This document shows, piece after piece, positions 1 through 6,369 of a stretch of 8,231 bases of DNA (position 1 is its first letter; every line of letters begins with the position of its first letter). The notes beneath the pieces were generated by a model. The model saw only the letters and a list, made by a program, of their open reading frames with translations, did not search any database and had not been told where the DNA came from. Location: positions 1 to 8,231 of the forward strand of contig VXZF01000277.1 in NCBI GenBank assembly GCA_009845645.1, in the 5' to 3' direction. The position numbers were made by a program, and so were the translations under genes. Origin of the DNA: Gemmatimonadota bacterium. GTDB lineage: Bacteria > Latescibacterota > UBA2968 > UBA8231.

Positions 1-447
1 GGCGGCTATTATCCTACCTCTCGCCACTACTACGGCGGCTACCCCTATTACTACGGCGGCTACCCCTCCTACTATGGCGGCTATGGCCCCTATAGTTACG
101 GTTACGATCCGTACTATCGGAGTTCGAGTGGTTACTACGTGTCGCCAGGTTATCAACTGATCAGTACTCGCCAACTCGACGATTTGCGGCGAGCGGCGAG
201 TCGGCTGAATACGACGCCGATGGTTACCGATCCGGCCGCGGCGACCGAAAGACAGCGGCGCGAAGAAAATGTGTGGCAGCGGCGGGTAGAGCCTCGGGTG
301 CGCAGCGCTCCTACGCCTACGCCGAGATCCTCGGTCAGCACTCCGCCGCGTGCGCCTACGCCAAAAGCGTCCACAACGACTTCGGCACCAGCCTCCAAAT
401 CGTCCGCGACAAAGGAATCGGCCAAGCCCAAGAAGCGCCGACGCTGA
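1..447 (+). CDS. Gly/Tyr-repeat protein of unknown function, 3' part (5' end outside window)
   Basis: I do not recognise this gene. The frame is open from the first base to a TGA at 445-447, so 148 residues are visible and the true start lies before the window; an internal GTG at 139 would discard the most distinctive part. Visible residues 1-46 are almost entirely Gly, Tyr, Pro and Ser, with GGYPYYY and GGYPSYY heptads followed by a degenerate GGYGPYS and further Tyr-rich sequence. Residues 50-90 are polar and charged, with a possible short helix (QLDDLRRAASRL). Residues 95-148 are low-complexity Thr/Pro/Ser/Ala and end in a basic KKRRR tail. Such composition suits an extended, disordered surface or envelope-associated protein, or a Tyr-rich adhesive or structural segment, but this is inference. 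It is convergent with the lipoprotein gene to its right and ends 17 nt before a shared terminator. Coding status is supported by the in-frame codon repeat and the well-placed stop. Function is unknown. Confidence 0.7.
   Translation, partial: GGYYPTSRHYYGGYPYYYGGYPSYYGGYGPYSYGYDPYYRSSSGYYVSPGYQLISTRQLDDLRRAASRLNTTPMVTDPAAATERQRREENVWQRRVEPRVRSAPTPTPRSSVSTPPRAPTPKASTTTSAPASKSSATKESAKPKKRRR
34..96 (+). repeat. Tandem 21-bp coding repeat (GGYPxYY heptads)
   Basis: Two adjacent 21-bp units at 34-54 and 55-75 encode GGYPYYY and GGYPSYY. They differ at only a few bases, mostly in the fifth codon (tat versus tcc). A third, diverged unit at 76-96 encodes GGYGPYS. The bases before (1-33) also begin with GGY and end with YY, so the array probably extends left of the window. 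The period is a whole number of codons, so copy-number change would keep the reading frame. Confidence 0.75.
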
Positions 448-464
448 CTTTTTGCTAAAGACAC

Positions 465-503
465 AAAAAAGCGGAGGGCCCTTCGTAGCCCTCCGCTTTT
501 TTT
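465..503. terminator. Bidirectional intrinsic terminator between convergent genes
   Basis: A perfect 9-bp G+C-rich stem, GCGGAGGGC at 471-479 with GCCCTCCGC at 488-496, closes an 8-nt loop. It is flanked by six A's on the left (465-470) and seven T's on the right (497-503), so the stem can extend to 15 bp. Read rightward it ends the Gly/Tyr-repeat gene (stop at 447). Read leftward it ends the three-gene operon (stop at 508-510), with the A-tract becoming the U-run. This is a textbook shape for a terminator shared by two convergent transcripts. Confidence 0.93.
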
Positions 504-507
504 ATGC

Positions 508-1197
508 CTAATCGCCGCTTAGGTCGAAGTGGCGGGTCTGTGGTTTGGGTGGCGGGGCGATGCGGAAGAGGAAGCGTTGTAGTGGGCGGGCGAGAGCCAT
601 GAGCAGTTGGCGCTCGCCTTGTTTATTGCCGCCGAAAAGCTGCAGTTGCACCGGTTGGTAATTGCGCTGCGTGCCCCCCTGTTGCCAGACTTGATTGGTG
701 TTGAGGTTGATCAGGCTGACCTTGAGATCTATGGTCAGGTCAATGCCGGGGTTGGGCGACATGCCATAGGGCGTGGGCGACATGGGCATCATTCGCGCCT
801 GTAAGTGCCTCAGCTCGATCAAGACTAAGGCGTCGAGTTCGAGTTCTTCCTTGAGAACGGCCTGTACCGAGTCTTGGTGGACGCTCGTCGAGTCGAGGCG
901 AATCCCCTTGAGCTGGTAGGTGATTTCGTCTTGGTTCATCACTTCGGTTTTGGGCATGTTGCCGAGGCTGCGGACCACGGCATTGGACAGACGCGCCATG
1001 ACCTTCTCGATGTCTAGCTCCCGAAAGGGTTCGATGTTGGTCGCGCAAACGACGCCGATGTGATCGACTTCCGCTAGGTAGGGGCGCAAGACCGGATCGG
1101 GTTGCGACGGGGCGCGAAACTCGACGCGCGTAAAAGCGCTGCGGCCGCCGCACCCTGCTAGGCCAATGAGCAATACGAAAGTAGTGACGCGGATCAA
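508..1197 (-). CDS. Outer-envelope lipoprotein, probable CsgG/GNA1162-like alpha/beta fold
   Basis: The 229-residue product starts with a short Sec leader and a clear lipobox (LAGC, Cys16), so it should be lipidated and anchored in the envelope. There is no Asp at +2 (Gly follows Cys), which favours outer-membrane sorting by the E. coli rule. The mature part shows a strand (DHIGVV, about 45-50), a long helix (about 61-78), a TEVMNQDEI segment (84-92), a LELDALVLIEL strand (119-129) and a long amphipathic strand pair around 152-172 containing NTNQVW. This order resembles the CsgG / GNA1162 / TolB-N type domain in which a 'LGAD-hvvxG' strand follows a helix. The resemblance is by eye and tentative. 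A Pro-rich tail (APPPKPQ) ends the protein. The start is TTG at 1195-1197, overlapping the upstream TGA (TTGA), with a weak GGA 8 nt upstream; no ATG lies near, and starting later would destroy the signal peptide. It is the last gene of the operon and probably an accessory partner of the barrel protein before it. Confidence 0.85.
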   Translation of the reverse strand: MIRVTTFVLLIGLAGCGGRSAFTRVEFRAPSQPDPVLRPYLAEVDHIGVVCATNIEPFRELDIEKVMARLSNAVVRSLGNMPKTEVMNQDEITYQLKGIRLDSTSVHQDSVQAVLKEELELDALVLIELRHLQARMMPMSPTPYGMSPNPGIDLTIDLKVSLINLNTNQVWQQGGTQRNYQPVQLQLFGGNKQGERQLLMALARPLQRFLFRIAPPPKPQTRHFDLSGD

Positions 1198-4100
1198 AAG
1201 CTCTGTCCAAAGCTGAAGTGAAACTTGAAGTCCGAGAAGTTGCCTTGTAGGTCCATCTGCCTGGCGAATTCAAAGTTCATCGGCAGCAAGAAGTACACTA
1301 AGAGGCCGAAGCCGACGCTGGCGTGTACCTGCCGTGGGGAAGACGTGAGCGCGGCGTGTGGGTTGCGGAAGGGCCACAGGTCAATTTCGTCGTCCTTGTT
1401 CCAAGCCATGCCCATATCCATAAACAGGCTGCCGTCAATCGCCGGAATCAGGAAGGTGCCGGGCCAGCCAAAGAGGATGCCACGCACAAAGGGGACGCGC
1501 AACTCGACGTTGGTCAGCAGGACCCTGCTGCCGGTGAAGGCCGAGAACTGGTAGCCGCGTAGCGGGCCAGTATTGAGGTTGAAACCCGTGTAGAAGGGCA
1601 GGAACCAAGTCGGCCCCCCTAGGTTGTATTCGAGGGCGTCGCGGCCCAAAGACCCCACGCTATAGGCTCGCAGGCCCAGCACCGACCAACGCCCCAGCCG
1701 CAAGTAGTGGCGATAGTCGAATTCGAGGTGCGAGAAAGAGCGCGTGGTTGAGCCAAGGCTGAGCGTGCGCCCCACTGAGAGGAAGTAGCGCTTACCAGCG
1801 GTGGCACCCAAAAGACCGTAGGTAATGGAGTCGTGGACGTATGCGGTCTTGAACAGATGAGTACTGGTAGCAGTAGAATCTGGCTCGTAGAAGGGACTGA
1901 CCTGTTCTTCTTGCTCGCCGACATAGGTATAGCTCAGGTCGAGGCGGCGGTACAGGTCGAGCGGGTAGCTGGCGTTGGCCAACGCACCGCGTTGCTGGAG
2001 ACGGCTAATGCCCCGAGCCGGGGCGCGGCCTTGGACGAGGAAGTTGCGATCGTTGATGAAGTACTGGTTCCAATTGAAAATGGATACGTGGTATGTGGGC
2101 CGCTTGCCGTAGTAGCTGTAGCTAGCGGCAAAGTTAAAGTCATTGCTGATGTCCTGCGCGGCTACGTAATCCGTGGCCAAAACCAGCGAGTGATTGCCCA
2201 AAAGATCGCTCATGCTCAGTTGGGCAATCGACGACAAAAACCCATCGAAATAGCCCATCTGCACGGAAATGCCGTCGAATTCGAGCTTGGGAGTATAGCG
2301 GCGGCGGCGCAGTTCCAATTCACCGTCGTCACCGTCGTTGGCAGCGAGCTGGACAGTGGCTTGCGGCTCTTGGGATTCGGTGGGCGTCAGCGAGCCGCTG
2401 GCCCCGGCTAGGAGCACGGCGTCGTCCGGAAGTTCCGGGTTCTTTGGGTCCGAGACCTGCCCTAGGCTCGGGGTACCGCCTTGATCGGAGAGCACGGCGT
2501 CGCCCTCTACCATAGGTCGCACCGAGGGTACTTCTATGGCTAGAGTCTCGGTGGCTGGTGGTTCTGCTTCGGTTGGTACCTCTGCTCCGACTGGCGGTGG
2601 TGCTTTGGCTGGCGGTACGGCTTCGGCCACGCGGGCCAGTAGCTGGGAGTCTTTGCGCTTGACCTCGGGCCATTCGGGCATGGCCATCTGGTAGAGATGA
2701 CTGCGGCCCTTGAAGTAGGTGTTGAACACAATCTGCCGCCCGTCGGGCGAGAGGGCGGGGTTCATAATGCCGCTGAGGCTGCGGGTCAGGCGGAATTCGC
2801 GGCCTTCGTCGAGGTGATAGACGAAGAGGTCGTTGATCTTGTCGCGGGTGGAAACGAAAAGCAGCTTGTTACCTTCGGGCAGCCATTGAGGCCACAGGTC
2901 GTCGGTGAGGCTGGAGATGGCCGCGTGCGCTGTGCCCTCGGTTAGATCGTAAATTTTGATGTCGAACTGGTTGCGGTACTTGCTGCTAAAGGCGATGCGC
3001 TGGCCGTCGGGTGACCAGTTCGGATAATCTTCGCGCTCGGGCGTACCCGTGAGCTGACGCCGCTCGCCGGTCTGCACATCAATGATGTAGAGATCGCTCT
3101 GGCCCTGCCCCGTGCCGATAAAAGCGAGGTGGCGGCTGTCGGGGGACCAGGTTAGGCTCTCGACAAGATCCAAATCGGGCATAGTCAGGGTCTGCACAAG
3201 CTTCTTGTCGTAGAGGTTCCACAGCATGATGCGGTCGCGGGGACCTTCTTTGGCGACAAAGGCGATGGTCTGGCCGTCTTGTGCCCAAGCCACGGTGCCG
3301 CTGCCGATGCTGAGGTGATCGTAGTCGGCGGCGCGCATGCTCTCGGTAACGCGCTCGACGAGCGAGGCATCGCTCAGGCGGATGATGTCCACGTGCTGTT
3401 CGATCCCGTCCGAGGAGTGGACGGCGAGCATGTCGCCGCTGAGCGACCAGCAGGCGCTGGAGAAGCTGTGGATATTCTCGTCGTCGCCTATTTTCTCGGC
3501 GAATTCAGAGGTGTAGTCGCGCGTCTGCAAGAGAGGCCAGTAGGTTTTGCGCATCTGGGCCGACCAGCGCTCGTCGAGGGTTTTCAAGTCCATACCGATC
3601 AGGCGATCCATGAGCTTGTCGGTGTCGTGCTGGCTGTCCCACAGGCGGAGGATACGGCTGATTTTTTCGGGGCCGTACTGCTGGGCAATGTACTCCATGA
3701 GCGCGTGGCTTTGCTTGTATGCGAGGAATACGTTGCCTTGGCCCCAAGCCTGATTCATGGTTTCAATGGGGATGAGACCGTCGGTAAGTACAGCGTCGCG
3801 GAGGACCATTTCATCGATGGTGTTGCGGCCCGGGGTGGTGTATTCGGCCATACCCTCCATCAGCCAAGTGGGCGGCTGGGCGATCGGGCTGGTGATGCGG
3901 CGAATGGGGCCTTTGTGAACAATGTCGTACTGGAAAATGTGGGTCAGCTCGTGGACGAGGACATTGCGGAACTCGTCGAGATCGCCCGCAAAGGGAACTA
4001 CCATGCGGAAGCGCAGCGGCTCGGCAAAGCCAGCGACGCCGGGCGGCAGAAAGTCGGGGAAGATATTGGTCTGCTGGAACTGGTAGTGCGACTGATAGAT

Positions 4101-4400
4101 GACGACCGGCGGCCGGTGCGAAAGGTCGTGGTGCAAAATCTGGCTGATGTGATCGTAGCCCTCTTCGAGGTACTCGATCGCCTGCACGGCCAGATTCTGG
4201 AATTCAGACTCAAAGTGAAGCTCTATGTGCTCGCTTTCGAGGATTTCCCACTGGAAGTCTCGGTAGCGTACTTTGTTTTTCCCGAACCCTTGCTGCAATT
4301 GCAAGGTGAGAATGTCTTGGGCGCAGAGGTCTGCGGTGCCCCAAGCGAGCAGGGCGGCGCAGGCGAGGCTGTGGAATCTCGTTATAGCCTGCACGTTCAC
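1194..4400 (-). CDS. Metallopeptidase-MA / PD40 beta-propeller / Omp85-type barrel fusion protein
   Basis: A 1068-residue exported protein made of four parts. Residues 1-27 are a Sec signal peptide with likely cleavage at LCA-Q. Residues about 50-300 form a gluzincin-like peptidase-MA domain with HELTH at 150-154 and WLMEGMAEY at 179-187, where Glu182 (or Glu186) is the expected third zinc ligand; the active-site residues look intact. Residues about 310-575 carry six PD40/TolB-type blades, marked by W-S-x-D-G-like motifs near 318, 372, 418, 462, 506 and 549. Residues about 590-700 are a Pro/Ala/Glu-rich linker. Residues about 701-1068 are a beta-barrel of the bacterial surface antigen (D15/Omp85) type, with the LRGY loop motif at 947-950 and a terminal Phe. 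No POTRA domain is visible. It likely sits in the outer membrane with the peptidase and propeller in the periplasm, acting in envelope protein assembly, processing or quality control; substrate unknown. The GTG start at 4400 overlaps the upstream stop (GTGA), but a GTG two codons later has the better Shine-Dalgarno spacing. Confidence 0.93.
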   Translation of the reverse strand: MNVQAITRFHSLACAALLAWGTADLCAQDILTLQLQQGFGKNKVRYRDFQWEILESEHIELHFESEFQNLAVQAIEYLEEGYDHISQILHHDLSHRPPVVIYQSHYQFQQTNIFPDFLPPGVAGFAEPLRFRMVVPFAGDLDEFRNVLVHELTHIFQYDIVHKGPIRRITSPIAQPPTWLMEGMAEYTTPGRNTIDEMVLRDAVLTDGLIPIETMNQAWGQGNVFLAYKQSHALMEYIAQQYGPEKISRILRLWDSQHDTDKLMDRLIGMDLKTLDERWSAQMRKTYWPLLQTRDYTSEFAEKIGDDENIHSFSSACWSLSGDMLAVHSSDGIEQHVDIIRLSDASLVERVTESMRAADYDHLSIGSGTVAWAQDGQTIAFVAKEGPRDRIMLWNLYDKKLVQTLTMPDLDLVESLTWSPDSRHLAFIGTGQGQSDLYIIDVQTGERRQLTGTPEREDYPNWSPDGQRIAFSSKYRNQFDIKIYDLTEGTAHAAISSLTDDLWPQWLPEGNKLLFVSTRDKINDLFVYHLDEGREFRLTRSLSGIMNPALSPDGRQIVFNTYFKGRSHLYQMAMPEWPEVKRKDSQLLARVAEAVPPAKAPPPVGAEVPTEAEPPATETLAIEVPSVRPMVEGDAVLSDQGGTPSLGQVSDPKNPELPDDAVLLAGASGSLTPTESQEPQATVQLAANDGDDGELELRRRRYTPKLEFDGISVQMGYFDGFLSSIAQLSMSDLLGNHSLVLATDYVAAQDISNDFNFAASYSYYGKRPTYHVSIFNWNQYFINDRNFLVQGRAPARGISRLQQRGALANASYPLDLYRRLDLSYTYVGEQEEQVSPFYEPDSTATSTHLFKTAYVHDSITYGLLGATAGKRYFLSVGRTLSLGSTTRSFSHLEFDYRHYLRLGRWSVLGLRAYSVGSLGRDALEYNLGGPTWFLPFYTGFNLNTGPLRGYQFSAFTGSRVLLTNVELRVPFVRGILFGWPGTFLIPAIDGSLFMDMGMAWNKDDEIDLWPFRNPHAALTSSPRQVHASVGFGLLVYFLLPMNFEFARQMDLQGNFSDFKFHFSFGQSF

Positions 4401-4406
4401 TCTCCC
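4392..4406 (-). promoter_or_regulatory. Ribosome-binding site favouring the GTG at 4394 over the GTG at 4400
   Basis: On the minus strand GGGAG occupies 4406-4402. The first GTG (4400-4398), which overlaps the upstream TGA, begins one base after it, too close for normal initiation. The GTG at 4394-4392, two codons downstream in the same frame, leaves 7 nt after GGGAG, a standard spacing. The later start removes only Met-Asn from the leader and leaves 2 nt between the stop (4397) and the start codon. Confidence 0.55.
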
Positions 4407-4978
4407 GTGGATGTTGGTGAATGGTCCGGGCGTCTGGTCCGCGACCGCGGACCATCGTCCGCTCTGAATATATCAAGTGAGTCTGTAGAGTCGAGGCTGG
4501 CCTGCTGGTATTGTTGCAGGTGGCGCAAATTGGCGACATAAGCTTCGCGGGTGGGGTTGAGGGCCCGCGCCCGGCCGTAGAATTCAGCGGCTTTGTCGGC
4601 CATGCCGAGCCGTTCGTAGATGACCCCTAAGTTATTGTGCAAGCTGGCCGACAAGCTGTCTTGCGCTAGGGCGCGTTCCATGTGCGATTGGGCCTCGTTC
4701 CACATGGCGTTTTCAATGCACCAGAGCGCGTATTTGTTGACCTGCTCGATGTTTTGCAACTGCTGGCGCGAGCGCTTGGGGCGATCTATGACAACTAGCA
4801 TCGGCGCGGGTTGGACGGTAGTTGCGCTCGTGGCTGTGGTGTCGGCGACTGAGGCGTACTCGTAGCCGATGGGTTCGCCCGCCGCTGGCCTGCGCACCAG
4901 TTCCAGACAGCCGTGCAGACACAGCACCCCCAAGCCAAAGGCCACGAGGCGTAAGGAATTTTTCACAGAGTAATTCAC
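4397..4978 (-). CDS. TPR-repeat lipoprotein
   Basis: The 193-residue product has a basic N-terminus, a hydrophobic stretch (LVAFGLGVLCL) and a lipobox (LHGC, Cys24), so it should be lipidated; Leu at +2 suggests outer-membrane sorting by the E. coli rule. After a Thr/Ala-rich spacer (about 45-60), residues about 79-142 hold two tetratricopeptide repeats: one with the pattern A-M-W-N-E-A ... A-L-A-Q-D, and a second with N-N-L-G-V-I-Y-E-R-L-G ... A-x-x-x-Y-x-R-A-x-x-L-N-P. The C-terminal 40 residues are polar and arginine-rich, probably disordered. TPR lipoproteins commonly serve as docking proteins for outer-membrane machines (BamD and pilotins are examples), and being first in an operon with a barrel fusion suggests a partner role here; that is inference. 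The start is GTG at 4978-4976, with AGGAAG at 4992-4987 and 8 nt spacing. Its stop overlaps the next gene's annotated start, indicating translational coupling. Confidence 0.88.
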   Translation of the reverse strand: MNYSVKNSLRLVAFGLGVLCLHGCLELVRRPAAGEPIGYEYASVADTTATSATTVQPAPMLVVIDRPKRSRQQLQNIEQVNKYALWCIENAMWNEAQSHMERALAQDSLSASLHNNLGVIYERLGMADKAAEFYGRARALNPTREAYVANLRHLQQYQQASLDSTDSLDIFRADDGPRSRTRRPDHSPTSTGE

Positions 4979-5036
4979 GCGCGATTCTTCCTAGGCGCGC
5001 AGCCATTAACGCCTTGCGCCATTGTCGTAAGTTAGG

Positions 5037-5045
5037 AATATAACA
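5037..5045 (-). promoter_or_regulatory. Probable extended -10 promoter for the leftward three-gene operon
   Basis: Read on the minus strand the bases spell TGT-TATATT: a TATATT -10 element (5 of 6 matches to TATAAT) preceded by the TGn of an extended -10 promoter. The hexamer 17 nt upstream (TAGTTC) is a poor -35, which is usual for extended -10 promoters. Transcription would begin near 5030 and give a leader of about 50 nt before the GTG at 4978. This is based on consensus match only. Confidence 0.45.
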
Positions 5046-5067
5046 AACAGAAGCACTTTGAACTATT

Positions 5068-5096
5068 TTCCGCATAAAATGGCAGAGCTTTATAGT
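5068..5096 (+). promoter_or_regulatory. Possible sigma-70-type promoter for the rightward barrel gene
   Basis: TATAGT at 5091-5096 matches the -10 consensus at 5 of 6 positions and lies exactly 17 nt after TTCCGC at 5068-5073, a weak -35. The start point would be near 5103, giving a leader of roughly 158 nt before the ATG at 5261. A closer -35-like TTGACC at 5190-5195 has no convincing -10 at normal spacing, so I prefer the upstream site. The call rests on consensus alone. Confidence 0.35.
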
Positions 5097-5099
5097 ATA

Positions 5100-5152
5100 G
5101 ACAGCGCAAGAGGGTGACTCGTTCCTTTTATCGCTGTCCACTGGAGGGTCAC
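5100..5152 (+). other. Interleaved inverted repeats in the barrel gene leader
   Basis: GACAGCG at 5100-5106 pairs perfectly with CGCTGTC at 5132-5138. GTGAC at 5114-5118 pairs with GTCAC at 5148-5152. The two pairings interleave, so as RNA they would be alternatives or a pseudoknot. The first arm starts 3 nt after the proposed -10 hexamer, so as DNA it could equally be a dyad operator. Stems of 7 and 5 bp are short enough to arise by chance. The rest of the 282-nt gap between the divergent genes shows no coding sequence I can support. Confidence 0.25.
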
Positions 5153-5260
5153 TACAAGCTGCGCGGACCGGTAGCACTCCATTTGCTGATTGACCATACT
5201 TAATACAGGCGATGCGGACGGCTACATAGCGCATAAAACCACTTTAGTGAGGGTCTGTCT

Positions 5261-6364
5261 ATGCTGAATCGGGTCCTTAATGTTGCAGCGATTTTGGCGT
5301 TCGCGTGGGCTTGCCCGAGCGGTGCCCAGCAGGTCCACGAGACAGTCGGCTGGCGTCCGACCGCAGTGCCGCTGCTGAATTTCAGCTCGGACGACGGCAC
5401 TGGATACGGGCTGCGGGCCAATCTCTTCGAATACGACGGCCAGAGCGTACCCTATCGCCGCAAATACAGCGCCCAAGTATTTATCACAACCAAGGGCAAG
5501 TGGGTACACCGCGTGCTCGTCGATACACCCGAACTCCGACCCGGCCGGCGGCTCGAGGTCGAACTGGTTTACGAGAAGGAGGATTTCGCCAATTACTACG
5601 GCGGCCTCAGCGACGAGGATATCGCCGGGTATTCGCGGGACCAGAAGACGTTCCGGCAAGCCTTCCCGGAGTTCAAGGTCAAGTGGATCCGGACCCTGCG
5701 CTTCCCCTGGCGCCTGCGCATCGGGGGGCGTTTGAGCCACAACGATATTGAGCCGAACGCCGCCGATGGCATTCTCTTCGCGCTCGACCCCCTCGGCGCG
5801 GACGGGGGCACGTTCGCCCAATTCGTCGGCTCGCTGCGCTACGACACGCGCGACAACTACAACAACGCGACCTCGGGCGTACTGGAGGAGTTGCTGGTGG
5901 ACTTTGGGGTTGGCGGCGGTGGAGATTACCGGGGAGCGACGCTTAGTTTTGACCACCGGCACTTCCACACCTTGGGGCACGGGCTGGTGGCCGCCAATCG
6001 CCTGCGCGTCAACTGGACCTTTGGTGCCCTACCTTTCTACGAGGAACTGGACATGGGGGGCAGCGGTACGGTCCGCGGCGTGGCTAGTGCTAGAGACCGG
6101 GGCGAGGCGCGGATAGTGTTCAACGGCGAGTTGCGCTGGCGCGGGCTGCCGATGTGGCGCCGACAGCACCTGTATCTGGGGTTAGTGGCCTTCGGCGACA
6201 TCGGGCAGATTTTCGCCCGCGATGCGCTGCCGACGAGCGACGGGTGGCGCGGCGGCAGAGGCTTGGGACTGCGTTGCCATTGGCAGAGCACGATCGTGCG
6301 GGCCGACTACGGCACCTCGGGCGGTCGCAGGGCGCTCTACATCACCTTTTCACAGGTTTTCTGA
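5261..6364 (+). CDS. POTRA-less Omp85/BamA-TamA family outer-membrane barrel protein
   Basis: The 367-residue product has a Sec signal peptide with likely cleavage after Ala22 (SGA-QQ), and almost all of the rest is barrel. Hallmarks of the D15/Omp85 C-terminal domain are the RYDTRDN segment (193-199), the VRG loop motif (271-273, here followed by Val rather than the usual Tyr/Phe), a strand like LVAFGDIGQIF (308-318), the GGRGLGLR ... VRADYG ending (331-351) and a terminal Phe. Known BamA/TamA proteins carry N-terminal POTRA domains and are much longer; here only about 10-15 residues separate the leader from the first strand. A role in moving or inserting proteins is therefore uncertain, and a simple channel or lipid/protein export pore is possible. 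The ATG at 5261 is preceded by GAGGG (5249-5253) at 7 nt spacing. It is divergent from the barrel-fusion operon and 5 nt upstream of the YwaF-like gene, with which it is probably cotranscribed. Confidence 0.92.
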   Translation: MLNRVLNVAAILAFAWACPSGAQQVHETVGWRPTAVPLLNFSSDDGTGYGLRANLFEYDGQSVPYRRKYSAQVFITTKGKWVHRVLVDTPELRPGRRLEVELVYEKEDFANYYGGLSDEDIAGYSRDQKTFRQAFPEFKVKWIRTLRFPWRLRIGGRLSHNDIEPNAADGILFALDPLGADGGTFAQFVGSLRYDTRDNYNNATSGVLEELLVDFGVGGGGDYRGATLSFDHRHFHTLGHGLVAANRLRVNWTFGALPFYEELDMGGSGTVRGVASARDRGEARIVFNGELRWRGLPMWRRQHLYLGLVAFGDIGQIFARDALPTSDGWRGGRGLGLRCHWQSTIVRADYGTSGGRRALYITFSQVF

Positions 6365-6369
6365 ACGGC

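Noticed and set aside
139..447. Start of the first gene at the GTG at 139
   Set aside because: The same frame is open to base 1 and encodes a clear protein repeat there, so the gene is truncated by the window rather than starting at 139.
1833..2411. A 192-codon open frame on the plus strand
   Set aside because: It is a shadow of the barrel and linker part of the fusion gene; no ribosome-binding site or recognisable motif.
3279..4541. A 420-codon open frame on the plus strand
   Set aside because: It lies antisense to the peptidase and propeller parts of the fusion gene, whose domains and motifs are unmistakable. Long antisense frames are common opposite G+C-rich genes, and its translation shows no recognisable fold or leader.
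5190..5218. TTGACC as a -35 element closer to the barrel gene
   Set aside because: The hexamer is a good match, but no -10-like sequence lies 16-18 nt downstream (the bases there are G+C-rich).
5222..5980. A 252-codon open frame on the minus strand
   Set aside because: It is antisense to the Omp85-type barrel gene, which has signal peptide, Shine-Dalgarno and family motifs. The antisense product has no domain signature.
6154..6369. Upstream extension of the YwaF-like gene
   Set aside because: The frame is open, but it overlaps the conserved C-terminal barrel strands in another frame. The ATG at 6370 fits the family's N-terminus and the 5-nt spacing.
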